Origin: Elusimicrobiota bacterium | GTDB taxonomy: Bacteria > Elusimicrobiota > Elusimicrobia > F11 | Direction: 5' to 3' | Assembly: GCA_022072025.1 (NCBI GenBank) | Contig: JAJVIP010000002.1 | Span: forward strand, 349,356 to 413,355 | DNA: 64,000 nt | In this document: piece by piece, positions 38,208 through 47,285 of the stretch | Position numbering within the stretch: the stretch's first letter is position 1 | Layout: each line of letters opens with the position of its first letter | The notes under the pieces: generated by a model | The model's database searches: none | What the model saw: the letters and a program-made list of their open reading frames with translations, nothing else | What the model was told of the DNA's origin: nothing | Translations under genes and position numbers: made by a program

Positions 38208-38252
38208 TAAGTGTGAAATGGTTAACCCATTATCGAGTAGAGGACTAGAATA

Positions 38253-40859
38253 ATGAAGAGATCTAGGATTTTCTCAAAACATCAGGAGGGGCTTTCTTTA
38301 ATTGAATTGTTGATGGCCATCTCTATCTTCATGATAGTAGGACTCTCGGTTCTGGGCTTTGTAAAAAACTACTCTATCTCGGCAGTCGTCAATTCTGATA
38401 GGGCCAATGCCAATCAATTAATTCGTCAAATTCAAAATGAACTTCGGGATCAACCTTTTAATACCGTTCCTGACAATTCCCCCTATACATGGACGCGACA
38501 GAAGTTTAATGCCACAGCCACCGTTGGAGCTATTGATTCAGAAAATGTAGCGAATGTTGATGTGGTGGTTACATGGCCAGATCATCGGGGCCAAACGAAA
38601 ACGCTCACCAGTTCATTCAAATTAACAGACGAAGGAGATGATGATCAAGCCTCCGGAAAAATATGGGCGGAGGCCTTGGATGCGGATAATAATCAAGGAA
38701 TTCCGGGATATATGTTTTGTGCGGTTCCCCATGTTCTTCAGGTTAATCCCGATATCAGCTATCGCGTTTTGGCCCGAACATGTATCGAAACCGATGCCAA
38801 TGGAAAGGCTTTTTTTAAGAATTTGCAACAAGGAACTTGGTTCATCATTCCCATGGGGCGCCCTGGAGATTATCTCAGTGGTTTGATGCCAGATATCCCT
38901 GAACCTTACTTGGGAACATGGAATCCCGCTGATGAAGCATACCCCGCGGTGGTGCGCCACTACGACTATGATTTTTTGGATGAAAGTTTTGCAACAGGAA
39001 ACAATTGGCAAACAGATCATGCCAAGAGAAAAGAAGTGGCGGCCGCCTATTCGACTCAAAACATGGATAACTATGTGCCTTCTGGAAATTTGCCTTATCC
39101 CAACACTCTTTTTGAGGTGGAAGAAGGAAAAACCTATAACGAAGAACACCCCCAAAGCGAATGGGACAAACCTAATAATGAAGATGGAACTTTGGTTTTT
39201 AGAATTAAAAAGGCCGGAAGTATTGGTGGAATTGTCGGATTGGCCTCACCTGATCTAACGACCTACACCGGGGGAGATTATGGTATCCCCTATCTAGAAT
39301 CTCTCCCTCAAGCGTATTACGTTGGCCTTCCAGGGTACACAGACAGGAATACAATTATAGCGGAAGAATTATTATCAACCACTCTGGTACCTTTCAAATT
39401 AAATTTATCTACCTATTTGGGGCAAGAATATTACGGGATTATGTTCGGTAATACGGCAAAACATATGAGGACTCCTCCTTTCCCTGAGGGAAATTTGAAC
39501 AAGCAGTATGCCTACCCCGCTCCAACCTCCCCTTTTTTTAGACGTAAAGCCAGCCCAACCGGAGGGCCTGCCGGGCATTGGATTATCAGAGCTTCGCATG
39601 GGGCTTTGGCCCAACCCGCTGGTTACGGAACAAAACTCTATAAACCTACTTCCTATACCCCTGGTGGTTTGGCATTGACGGTGACATTGCCGTTCACAGG
39701 CCCTGGTGGCGTGCTAAAAAATCATGTGCTTGTTAATGGATATGTGCAAAATACGTTTGATTACGCATTTCATAACTTACTGTTACCGGCAGGACAACAT
39801 GTCCAGTATGATTGGGTTTTGGTCCCCATTGAAGCCCTGGCCGACATCACTCTCGTCAACGATCAAGGTCTTGATTTTAAAGTGGACTACACTGGATACG
39901 ATACCACGAATGGGGTGTTGACATATCAAACTGTGAGTGGAACTGGAGGAACAGTTACCACTGTCCCTTATAAAAATGTTATTCCCAGCGGATCGGGTGC
40001 AGATCTAAAAACATTTACTGCGACACCCACGACACTTGTGATCGCTGGAACACCAAAACATATTAATTTGACCGGGACTGTTGATCAAATAGATTTCGGT
40101 TTCCCAAGGTATCGGGTCCCGTGGTCCAATGGAACTCTCACCATGAATATCCCCGATGCTGTGGGATCGTCTACATTTTCTTTCACCCCAAATCCTATTA
40201 GTGCCAATCCCAATGTTAGGGTGGACCAAACTTATATTCCAAAGGTGTTTACAGAATATATCCAGCCAAATGCGCATACAACTTTTCCAAGTTTTAATTT
40301 TGATACCGATGATGCTACATCAGCATATGCCATTTTTTCGCATGGGGTTTACATAGATGAAGAGTATTCTCATGCAATAAAAAAAAGTGGTTTAACTTGG
40401 ACCGTAGACACCATCACCATGATAAAGAAATTTACGGCACATGTGACTGTTCGTGTCACGCATGGCGGTGGAAACATCGTCTTCCCTGGTGCCGGTGTTC
40501 AAGTTCTATCAAGCAAAGGGGGATTGGCTCCCGTAGATTTAGGAGTGACCGATGCGAATGGGGAGGCTGCAGGTTATGTTGATTTTTATTTAACTTCGAC
40601 AGGCAGGGATGTAATGGCAATAGTAACGGATGGTTGTGTGACAACTCCGGGGATTGAGGGTTCCATAACTTCTTTAACCACAACCAATTTGATCATTGTT
40701 GATAATATGTGGACTTGCGGACCTGGGAGTAGCAGCAGTTCCTCGAGTTCGAGTGGTAGTTCAAGTTCTTCGAGTTCCTCGTCAACCAGTAGTTCGAGTT
40801 CATCGACTGGCCCATGCTGCCCGATTGGGGTAGTTGGATGCTCGGGACCTCCGTGTTGA
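38253..40859 (+). CDS. Large pseudopilin-like protein with Ser-rich and Cys-rich C-terminal tail
   Basis: An 868-residue protein that begins as a type IV prepilin: a basic leader (MKRSRIFSKHQEG), cleavage after Gly13, then LSLIELLMAISIFMIVGLS with Glu at +5. The rest is extracellular. There is a short pilin-like head, a segment resembling carboxypeptidase-regulatory/Ig-like modules (about 130-200), a long beta-rich aromatic middle, and an Ig-like C-terminal domain (AHVTVRVTHGGGN and VQVLSSKGGLAPVDLG, about 730-800). A ~27-residue Ser tract with few Gly/Thr (40728-40808) is followed by a tail with Cys-Cys, Cys and Cys. Typical minor pilins are below 300 residues, so this is a fusion of a filament-insertion domain with a surface module, perhaps tip-located. 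First gene of the cluster between rho and rpmE. Confidence 0.8.
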   Translation: MKRSRIFSKHQEGLSLIELLMAISIFMIVGLSVLGFVKNYSISAVVNSDRANANQLIRQIQNELRDQPFNTVPDNSPYTWTRQKFNATATVGAIDSENVANVDVVVTWPDHRGQTKTLTSSFKLTDEGDDDQASGKIWAEALDADNNQGIPGYMFCAVPHVLQVNPDISYRVLARTCIETDANGKAFFKNLQQGTWFIIPMGRPGDYLSGLMPDIPEPYLGTWNPADEAYPAVVRHYDYDFLDESFATGNNWQTDHAKRKEVAAAYSTQNMDNYVPSGNLPYPNTLFEVEEGKTYNEEHPQSEWDKPNNEDGTLVFRIKKAGSIGGIVGLASPDLTTYTGGDYGIPYLESLPQAYYVGLPGYTDRNTIIAEELLSTTLVPFKLNLSTYLGQEYYGIMFGNTAKHMRTPPFPEGNLNKQYAYPAPTSPFFRRKASPTGGPAGHWIIRASHGALAQPAGYGTKLYKPTSYTPGGLALTVTLPFTGPGGVLKNHVLVNGYVQNTFDYAFHNLLLPAGQHVQYDWVLVPIEALADITLVNDQGLDFKVDYTGYDTTNGVLTYQTVSGTGGTVTTVPYKNVIPSGSGADLKTFTATPTTLVIAGTPKHINLTGTVDQIDFGFPRYRVPWSNGTLTMNIPDAVGSSTFSFTPNPISANPNVRVDQTYIPKVFTEYIQPNAHTTFPSFNFDTDDATSAYAIFSHGVYIDEEYSHAIKKSGLTWTVDTITMIKKFTAHVTVRVTHGGGNIVFPGAGVQVLSSKGGLAPVDLGVTDANGEAAGYVDFYLTSTGRDVMAIVTDGCVTTPGIEGSITSLTTTNLIIVDNMWTCGPGSSSSSSSSSGSSSSSSSSSTSSSSSSTGPCCPIGVVGCSGPPC

Positions 40860-41497
40860 GGTTTGAACCATGGAGGGGGAAGCGGGGTCAAGGGATGACT
40901 CTGATGGAGACAATTCTCGTGGTTGTCATCTTAGGAATTGCTTCGGTCATAACGATGAAAAATATGGAATTGTTTAAAGCCCTGATTTTTCAAAACATTC
41001 ACGGTTCCCAAATGGCCAAAATTCACGAAGTGAACAATGAAATTCAGGCCACGGTTCGGGGGGCTCAAAGGATATTGTTGGTTTCCCACGATAGGCTTGA
41101 ACTGATTGTCTACAATGATCAATTCAAACCTCAGTTGGGAGCTTTGCCCGCTAATTGGAATTTAGATCGGCGTTGGGTAGAACAAAATCGAAAAGTGGTT
41201 TATAGATATGATGGGAGTCAAGCGATTCCTCGAATAATAAGAGAAATCTATGCCGCTGCCAACTATGCCGTCACACCGCTCAACTATTCTGTTCTTCTGA
41301 GTAATAAGGAACTCTACAAAAACGAATATTTGGTTGCCCCCGCTCCGGGTAATGAGGCCATGTTTAAGGAATTGTTTGTGTCCATGGGAGGAAGAATTGG
41401 GGGGGTGGCCATCGAAATTAGAGTTCTCTCCCCAATGTTCAAAACGATCCGGACTCCCTATCCAGTAGAGGCCGTTCTATATGGTCGTGAGTTTTAA
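40853..41497 (+). CDS. Prepilin-like protein (minor pseudopilin)
   Basis: A 214-residue protein with a prepilin N-terminus: basic leader ending GKRGQG, cleavage site before MTLMETILVVVILGIASV, with Glu at +5 of the mature form. The C-terminal ~170 residues are a soluble head of unassigned fold. The start is not fixed: GTG 40853 or TTG 40856 (the latter overlapping the previous stop as TTGA) gives a ~14-residue leader, while ATG 40838 would give a longer one. It is coupled to the large pseudopilin upstream and overlaps the next gene by 17 bases. Likely part of the same filament or secretion assembly. Confidence 0.72.
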   Translation: MLRFEPWRGKRGQGMTLMETILVVVILGIASVITMKNMELFKALIFQNIHGSQMAKIHEVNNEIQATVRGAQRILLVSHDRLELIVYNDQFKPQLGALPANWNLDRRWVEQNRKVVYRYDGSQAIPRIIREIYAAANYAVTPLNYSVLLSNKELYKNEYLVAPAPGNEAMFKELFVSMGGRIGGVAIEIRVLSPMFKTIRTPYPVEAVLYGREF

Positions 41498-43025
41498 ATC
41501 TAATAATAAAAAAGGTTTTTTTCTGGGGGGGGCCCTTTTATTTTCAGTGATATGTATTGGTTTTATAGCGGCTATTGTTTCACTTAACGCGTCCGCAGCA
41601 AAACTTATTAATTCCCAAGTGATCCGCGATCGGCTTCACCGAACCGTCTACGACGCTTATACCATGACCTTGGCAAAAATCGCCTCCGGAACCACTATAA
41701 ATGGGACCCTCATTCAATCTTTGGGAGGGGCTTCATTTGGAACCAGTATAATTTCAGGCTCAAACAGCTATTCTCAATATCAGGTGAAGACAGCTGCCCT
41801 TGAAAATTTTGGTGGGGATCTGAAAGATGTTAATGGTTTGGATGGGTGCGCTTTACTCTATATTGAAGCGGAAAACCTTAAACCCAACACATCAACAATA
41901 AATAAAACAAAGGGCATTGCGGTTGTCCAAGTCGCCAATGCAGGAAGGTTTTTTGTGGCTTGTCAAACATCATGGGGAATTGGTCCGAATTTCGTATCAA
42001 CGGAAGCAGATATATATGCACGGGATGTTTCGATTTGGGCCAATGGTTTAATTAAGCCTTCTGTAAACCGAATTTTTTATTTTAATCGCGCCATTTCATT
42101 TGATTTAAATGTGCCCTATCCGAATTCCCCAATAGAAGAAGTTGATGGGACCTCTTCCAATAGGTTTTTTACCAGTGATGTGGCCGGGACGGGATATGTA
42201 AATCAATTGTCGGCCGAACCTATTTTCCCTCAATTGACGGCTCAAAAGATGAATGATTATAAAACTATGGCCCAGTCAGTGTTAGGAGGGGCGGCCTATT
42301 ATGCCGGCAATGCCGTATTTCCGGATGATATCCCTGTTGGAAAATGGAAAAGTGGAAATGAAATATATCCTCCGGGTTGCACAGACAGAACTTGTTCGAA
42401 CATAACCGCAAATGCTGGGACGGCGAATGCCGAGCTCGCAAAACATATTTATTTTATTGAGGGAGATTTAACCATTCATGGAATTGTTTATGGGCAGGTG
42501 TTATTTGTCGCCAATGGAAAAATAATTGTTAATGGTGATTTAATAAGTGATTCTTTGGCAGGAAATCCGGCAACACGAGATAATGATAATCCATTAAATC
42601 CATATCCTGGTTGTACTTCCCCTTGTAAAGCCGATAAAAATCAGAACGCAACATATCCCAATGGGTCCAATGCCCATCAAATTGGCCTAATAACCACCTC
42701 TGTTATTGGGGTTCAAGTGGATAACCACGCGACTGAGGCCAACAGAACTATTTTTGGAACTGGAACGACATTGGAACTCGAAGCTTTAATAATGGCTCCC
42801 AATGGAAGTTATTCCGTAACTGATCCAACCAGTGGGTCGCCTGTCATTGACTATATTTTTTTGGGGGGCTTCATTATCAGAAACTCCCCCAATGAGAGTG
42901 GAAGGGTTCAGGCGCCCGCTGGCGTAACAAATTATTACAACTATATGGTTTCCTTAAGAGATAGGCCGCTCCCATTTTTACCTGGATTTACACAAACTCT
43001 GATTTGGTATGAAACTGGGGAATAA
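41481..43025 (+). CDS. PilX/GspK-like large pseudopilin component
   Basis: A 514-residue protein. A short basic leader ends KKG and a hydrophobic helix FFLGGALLFSVICIGFIAAIV follows. The +5 Glu of major pilins is replaced by Gly, as can occur in tip components of the GspK/PilX kind. The long extracellular part is beta-rich with Asn/Gly/Thr and several Cys (for example PPGCTDRTCSN and PGCTSPCKAD). A segment HIYFIEGDLTIHGIVYGQ with VLFVANGKIIVNGDLIS looks like a short parallel beta-helix or 'prepilin-type processing' surface repeat. The ATG at 41481 overlaps the preceding gene by 17 bases; GTG 41487 is an alternative. Third consecutive pilin-like gene, followed by a PMT gene. Confidence 0.65.
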   Translation: MVVSFKSNNKKGFFLGGALLFSVICIGFIAAIVSLNASAAKLINSQVIRDRLHRTVYDAYTMTLAKIASGTTINGTLIQSLGGASFGTSIISGSNSYSQYQVKTAALENFGGDLKDVNGLDGCALLYIEAENLKPNTSTINKTKGIAVVQVANAGRFFVACQTSWGIGPNFVSTEADIYARDVSIWANGLIKPSVNRIFYFNRAISFDLNVPYPNSPIEEVDGTSSNRFFTSDVAGTGYVNQLSAEPIFPQLTAQKMNDYKTMAQSVLGGAAYYAGNAVFPDDIPVGKWKSGNEIYPPGCTDRTCSNITANAGTANAELAKHIYFIEGDLTIHGIVYGQVLFVANGKIIVNGDLISDSLAGNPATRDNDNPLNPYPGCTSPCKADKNQNATYPNGSNAHQIGLITTSVIGVQVDNHATEANRTIFGTGTTLELEALIMAPNGSYSVTDPTSGSPVIDYIFLGGFIIRNSPNESGRVQAPAGVTNYYNYMVSLRDRPLPFLPGFTQTLIWYETGE

Positions 43026-43054
43026 AAGAATTCCCGGATTTAATAAGTCCTTGC

Positions 43055-44569
43055 ATGATAAAGCTAAATCTTTCCCTCCTCGTCAACGATAATAGAATTT
43101 CAAAATATTTTTTCTTGATCCTCGTTTTTTTCATAGGTTTTTGGACATATTTTTTTGGGTATTGGAACCCACATCAGGCATTTTGGGATGAAAATTACTA
43201 TCTCCCTTTGGCGCAAAAGTATCTGCATGGAATATTCTTTATGGAGCATCATCCTCCTCTCGGGAAACTTCTGATTGCCTTGGGGGAGAAAATCATTAAT
43301 CCCAATCAATCGTACGATCAATTTCTGGATATTGCGTATGCGAGTAGGTTTCCAAATAATTTTTCATTTTTTGGCTATCGGTTTTTCCCTGTCCTGTTGG
43401 GTTGGTTAACCGTACCACTTGTTTTTCTAATATTTCTTCAACTATTAAAAAACCCTTTTTGGTCGTTTTGTTTAAGTTCAATGTACTTATTTGATAATGC
43501 GCTCATCGTATTTTGTCGAGGCGCTATGATTGAGGGGTCTCTGATTTTTTGGTTTGTTGCTGTTCTTTGGCAATACTTTCTGCTGGAAGAACGACCTTCC
43601 TTTGCTGCTCGTTGGCCTGCTGTAATTTATGGAGTCACGTTTGCTTTCCTCGTTTTAACCAAGATCACCGGGTTAATATTAGCGCCACTAGTTTTTTCCC
43701 TTCTTTGGCAGTGGAGATTTGATTCCTCTCGGACGAAGGCATTTTTGCTTCGTTTTACATTCGGATTTTTGGCAGCTTATTCATGTGTGTGGTGTTTCCA
43801 TTTCTCTATATTAAAAAATGTTCGGCCTTCATTAAAAAATCAAGGATATTATATGGCATCAAATAGTTATCGAACTTGGTTGGATAATAAGCAAACCGGA
43901 AATCCATTTAATCATCCTGTAATGTTTCTTGACTCTATCAAGTTTATTCGATCCGACAATGCTGGAATTCCCAAACTAAATCTTTGTAAGGCAAGAGAGG
44001 ATGGAAGTCCTTTTTTTATGTGGCCACTTGGAGGCCGTGCGATAAATATGAGATGGGAAACACCTGACGGAAAAATATTTAAGTACCTTTATTTACAATG
44101 TAATCCCGCGATTTGGTTTGTTTTATTGGCTGGTATTATTGTGGCTTCAGCCTTCTGGATCGTCTCTGTGCTGGTCCCAGGATTTACATTTGCCTCCAAA
44201 AGTCGGATAGGTATCCTATTGTTGTTATATTTCGCTTATATGGTTGTTATGTCGCAAATATCTAGGGTTATGTATCTTTATCACTATTTTCCAACTCTCT
44301 TAATCTCTTTTGTTATTTTTGGACTGTGTTTTATGGATATTCAACAAATTGGTCGATTTCAGTTAACGGACAGCCGGAAAAATAAAATCGCTTTTGGTTT
44401 GTTTATGATCAATTTTTGTTCATTTCTCTATTATGCTCCCTTAACTTATTATCTGCCAATAACTGATGCTCAAATGGAACGTCGAGCTTGGTTTCCATTA
44501 TGGAACCTTCATAGCGTTAAGGCGGGGAACAATGGGTATCTTGTAGCACCCTGTCAGGATGAAAAATAA
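43055..44569 (+). CDS. PMT-family O-mannosyltransferase-like membrane protein
   Basis: A 504-residue polytopic protein with about eleven helices. The first extracytoplasmic loop has AFWDENYYLPLAQKYLHG and then EHHPPLGKLLIALGE. This is the diagnostic DE plus HPPLGK pattern of the PMT (protein O-mannosyltransferase, GT39) family, which moves mannose from polyprenyl-phosphate to Ser/Thr of exported proteins. The gene looks more AT-rich than the housekeeping genes around it. It follows three pilin-like genes by 29 bases, and the first of these ends in a Ser-rich tract, a natural acceptor. The C-terminus is a short soluble tail. Confidence 0.82.
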   Translation: MIKLNLSLLVNDNRISKYFFLILVFFIGFWTYFFGYWNPHQAFWDENYYLPLAQKYLHGIFFMEHHPPLGKLLIALGEKIINPNQSYDQFLDIAYASRFPNNFSFFGYRFFPVLLGWLTVPLVFLIFLQLLKNPFWSFCLSSMYLFDNALIVFCRGAMIEGSLIFWFVAVLWQYFLLEERPSFAARWPAVIYGVTFAFLVLTKITGLILAPLVFSLLWQWRFDSSRTKAFLLRFTFGFLAAYSCVWCFHFSILKNVRPSLKNQGYYMASNSYRTWLDNKQTGNPFNHPVMFLDSIKFIRSDNAGIPKLNLCKAREDGSPFFMWPLGGRAINMRWETPDGKIFKYLYLQCNPAIWFVLLAGIIVASAFWIVSVLVPGFTFASKSRIGILLLLYFAYMVVMSQISRVMYLYHYFPTLLISFVIFGLCFMDIQQIGRFQLTDSRKNKIAFGLFMINFCSFLYYAPLTYYLPITDAQMERRAWFPLWNLHSVKAGNNGYLVAPCQDEK

Positions 44570-44630
44570 ACTACTGTAGAAAAAAGAGTTGTTCATTTTT
44601 AAAAAATAATTGTATACACCCACGCATATT

Positions 44631-44951
44631 ATGAAAACAGATATTCACCCCAAATACGAACTCTCGACGATAAAGTGCGCTTGTGGCAATGAATTTGTCA
44701 CACGGTCAACGGTTTCTTTGATCAAAGTTGATATTTGTTCGAATTGCCATCCCTTTTATACCGGTCAACAAAAACTCATTGATGCCGCTGGACGAGTGGA
44801 ACGGTTTGGAAAACGTTTCGCTAAAACCGAAGGTAAAACGATTGTTCGCAAAGCCATGGTTCAGAAGAAAATAGCCAAGGCTCTCCCCAAAAACACCGGA
44901 AAAAAAGTTCTCTCCTCTACCCCCGTCGCAAAAAAGAAAAAGGATAAGTAG
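44631..44951 (+). CDS. rpmE: Ribosomal protein bL31 with basic C-terminal extension
   Basis: A 106-residue protein. The N-terminal ~65 residues are bL31 of the zinc-binding type: [17 protein letters not shown] (first Cys pair), [10 protein letters not shown] (second pair), then [10 protein letters not shown]. The last ~40 residues are Lys-rich and low complexity, an extension over the usual ~70-residue bL31. The ATG at 44631 gives the standard N-terminus; a TTG at 44610 is upstream and unlikely. Weak promoter-like boxes TTGTTC (44589-44594) and TATACA (44613-44618) lie just before it, which would give a very short leader. rpmE heads the conserved rpmE-prfA-prmC-murA order. Confidence 0.93.
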   Translation: MKTDIHPKYELSTIKCACGNEFVTRSTVSLIKVDICSNCHPFYTGQQKLIDAAGRVERFGKRFAKTEGKTIVRKAMVQKKIAKALPKNTGKKVLSSTPVAKKKKDK

Positions 44952-45001
44952 CTCGCCTCACCGTCTGATGGCGCAAGGATAACTTGTGTCATTTCATGTT
45001 C

Positions 45002-46069
45002 ATGAAAGACAAAGTCCTCAACGTCATCGAAACCTTTAAGACCATTGATCATGAGATGGCGGCGGTTTCATCCACGGATTCCGCGCGTCTCACTGAATTA
45101 GCGCGAGAGCGAAAACGGCTCGAGCCCATCGCTCAATTGGCGGAACAATGGCTCAAAACATCGGCCGAACTTGAATCCCTCGAAGGTCTATTGATGGGTT
45201 CTGATAAATCGATGTCAGAATTGGCCCAACTGGAAAAACCGGTGGTTCAGGCTCGATACGCGGAACAAACCCAAAAACTCAAGCGATTGCTTCATCCACG
45301 TAATCCCAAAGCTGACCGGAATGCCATCATTGAAATTCGCGCAGGGGCTGGTGGAGATGAGGCCGGTCTCTTTGTGGCCGATTTATTTCGAATGTATACC
45401 CGTTACGCACAATCAAAGGGATTAACAGTTGATATTTTGAGCTTCAATAGCACTGGTGTGGGGGGGATGAAAGAGGCCTTGTTTGAGGTGTCTGGGCCCA
45501 ATGCCTATGGTTGGTTCCGTTTTGAGCAAGGAGTCCACCGGGTTCAAAGGGTTCCCAAAACAGAAGCTCAAGGGCGAATTCACACCTCGACCGTCACCGT
45601 CGCCGTCTTGCCTGAACCCACTGAAGTTGAAGTCAAAGTGGATATGAAGGATTTGAAGATCGATACCTACCGCGCTTCTGGAGCAGGGGGGCAACATGTG
45701 AACAAAACCGAATCCGCCATTCGTATCACGCATGTGCCCACCGGTATTGTGGTGGCCTGCCAAGAGGAGCGCAGTCAGGGACAAAACCGCCTGAGGGCCA
45801 TGGGCCTTCTTCGAGCCAAATTGCAGGAGGCGGAAGAAGAGCGAATTTTTAATGAACGTCGTGATATGAGGCGTAAACAAATCGGATCGGGAGATCGATC
45901 AGAAAAAATAAGAACCTATAACTTCCCGCAGGACCGGATTACCGATCATCGCATCAATTTTTCCGTCTACAACATGGAACATTTTTTGGGTGGAGACATG
46001 GACCCCATGGTGGAACAACTCGAAATGAAAGAACAGGAGTTGATGGAATCGGGGGAAGTGACGCAATGA
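45002..46069 (+). CDS. prfA: Peptide chain release factor 1
   Basis: A 355-residue class I release factor reading UAA/UAG. The catalytic GGQ is in GAGGQHVNKTESAIRITH. The decoding region has VPKT (the PxT tripeptide position) followed by GRIHTSTVTVAVLPE, which distinguishes RF1 from RF2. The N-terminal helical domain is present. ATG 45002 is chosen; ATG 44996 and TTG 44984 are in frame upstream. It is followed by prmC, whose product methylates the GGQ glutamine, but a 319-bp repeat-filled gap separates the two. Confidence 0.96.
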   Translation: MKDKVLNVIETFKTIDHEMAAVSSTDSARLTELARERKRLEPIAQLAEQWLKTSAELESLEGLLMGSDKSMSELAQLEKPVVQARYAEQTQKLKRLLHPRNPKADRNAIIEIRAGAGGDEAGLFVADLFRMYTRYAQSKGLTVDILSFNSTGVGGMKEALFEVSGPNAYGWFRFEQGVHRVQRVPKTEAQGRIHTSTVTVAVLPEPTEVEVKVDMKDLKIDTYRASGAGGQHVNKTESAIRITHVPTGIVVACQEERSQGQNRLRAMGLLRAKLQEAEEERIFNERRDMRRKQIGSGDRSEKIRTYNFPQDRITDHRINFSVYNMEHFLGGDMDPMVEQLEMKEQELMESGEVTQ

Positions 46070-46143
46070 TTTTATTTTTCCTTGAGTTTCAAACTTGTTT
46101 TGAATTCGGGGTTTGGGATTTCGGATTACAAGGTTTTTCCCTC

Positions 46144-46207
46144 TTAAACTCCAAATCACAAGTCTCAAACTCTAAACTCGAAACAAACTTAAAACAGAGC
46201 AGAGACA
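46144..46207. repeat. 64-bp direct repeat, copy 1
   Basis: Begins TTAAACTCCAAATCACAAG and ends GAGCAGAGACA. It is identical to 46309-46372. It is AT-rich and built of short CAAACTC/AAACTCG-like sub-motifs. No target duplication or transposase is visible. Confidence 0.9.
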
Positions 46208-46260
46208 GGTTTTCTTCATGGGGAAAACCTGGGCCCCGGCCAAAAGATTGCCGGGGCGAC
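46207..46260. repeat. Palindromic repeat element (copy 2, left arm missing)
   Basis: A small hairpin (AGGTTTTC/GAAAACCT) is followed by the right half of the same element seen at 966-1053: CCTGGGCCCCGGCC, a short loop, GCCGGGGCGAC. The left CCCGGC hairpin of copy 1 is absent. It lies between the two 64-bp direct repeats, immediately after copy 1. Confidence 0.8.
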
Positions 46261-46308
46261 AGCGTTTTGTGCAGGTCCTTTAGGTACGATTCGACTGAAT
46301 CATTCCAG

Positions 46309-46372
46309 TTAAACTCCAAATCACAAGTCTCAAACTCTAAACTCGAAACAAACTTAAAACAGAGCAGAGACA
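46309..46372. repeat. 64-bp direct repeat, copy 2
   Basis: Identical to 46144-46207. It ends 16 bases before the prmC start, so it forms part of the prmC leader and may influence its translation. Confidence 0.9.
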
Positions 46373-46388
46373 AACGCGAGACGAAAAT

Positions 46389-47285
46389 ATGAATCCAAAA
46401 CTGGTGGGGCCTATGATTGGCGACGCTTTGAAATGGGCCGTGGCGCGGTTAAGCGAAGCAAGGTTTGAGTCTCCGGATGTGGAGGCACGCGTGTTATTGG
46501 GGGCTATCCTGCAATGTTCACCGACCACGCTTTTGTTGCACGCGGATGAGGTTTTGGACGAAGAACTTTTGAGTGAATATAAATTATCGGTTGCGCGACG
46601 CTTGAAGGGAGAGCCGGCGGCCTATATCACAGGTCGAAAAAATTTTATGGGATTTGAGTTTGAAGTGGATTCTCGCGTTTTAATTCCCCGTCCTGAAACA
46701 GAACTGTTGGTGGAAGACATTTTGATGGAAGTGAGAGATTTGACCATAAACAACCCGCGAATATTGGACGTGGGAACCGGATCGGGATGTATCGCCATTT
46801 CGTTGGCTTGCCTGACATCAAAAGCAACAAAAGAGGTTCCGGAAATTTATGCTTGTGACATTTCGCTTGAAGCTCTTGACCTGGCGAAAAAAAATGCTCT
46901 GCAACATGAAGTCTCAATCGAATTTTTTCAAAGTGATTTATTGAAAAATGTGCCTCCGGATTTGAAGGGAGGTTTTGATATGATCGCCGCCAATCTTCCG
47001 TACATTCATCCATCTATTCTCCCGCGTTTACAGCCTGAAATTTCTTTCGAGCCTCGGTTGGCTTTGGAAGGGGGCGAGGGCGGAATAACCTTGATTAAAC
47101 GCCTGATTCAAGAGAGTTTCGAATTCTTAAAGCCCCATGGGCTTCTTGAACTTGAAATTGGATATGACCAGGGAGATGAAGTTCGAGGAATTTTGGAAAG
47201 AAATGGATTTGAACAAATAACCATTCTCAAAGATTATGGCGGTCATGACAGAATCGCCAAAGGAAGAAAAAGTGGACCAATTTGA
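46389..47285 (+). CDS. prmC: Peptide chain release factor glutamine methyltransferase
   Basis: A 298-residue SAM-dependent methyltransferase that modifies the Gln of the GGQ motif in RF1/RF2. The N-terminal helical domain (about 1-90) is followed by YITGRKNFMGFEF, the SAM-binding ILDVGTGSGCIAISLA, and the catalytic ANLPY (NPPY-type, with Leu at the second position). The 3' end overlaps the murA start. Order prfA-prmC-murA is conserved in many bacteria. Confidence 0.95.
   Translation: MNPKLVGPMIGDALKWAVARLSEARFESPDVEARVLLGAILQCSPTTLLLHADEVLDEELLSEYKLSVARRLKGEPAAYITGRKNFMGFEFEVDSRVLIPRPETELLVEDILMEVRDLTINNPRILDVGTGSGCIAISLACLTSKATKEVPEIYACDISLEALDLAKKNALQHEVSIEFFQSDLLKNVPPDLKGGFDMIAANLPYIHPSILPRLQPEISFEPRLALEGGEGGITLIKRLIQESFEFLKPHGLLELEIGYDQGDEVRGILERNGFEQITILKDYGGHDRIAKGRKSGPI

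Larger units (their letters stand above)
46070..46388. other. Repeat-filled intergenic region between prfA and prmC
   Basis: 319 bp with no convincing gene. It contains two identical 64-bp direct repeats (46144-46207 and 46309-46372), a palindromic element (46207-46260) and, at about 46086-46122, a diverged inverted relative of the 64-bp repeat (roughly 70% matching by eye). Open frames on both strands here are composed of the repeats themselves. The region splits two genes that are normally adjacent. Confidence 0.7.

Noticed and set aside
38021-38252. A small gene or tRNA in the gap after rho
   Set aside because: No cloverleaf, no frame with a good start, and only direct repeats plus a promoter-like element were found.
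46066-46392. Open frame of about 108 codons covering the prfA-prmC gap, with a mirror frame on the other strand
   Set aside because: It is made of the 64-bp direct repeats and the palindrome, repeats its own peptide, and has no ribosome-binding site or family resemblance.
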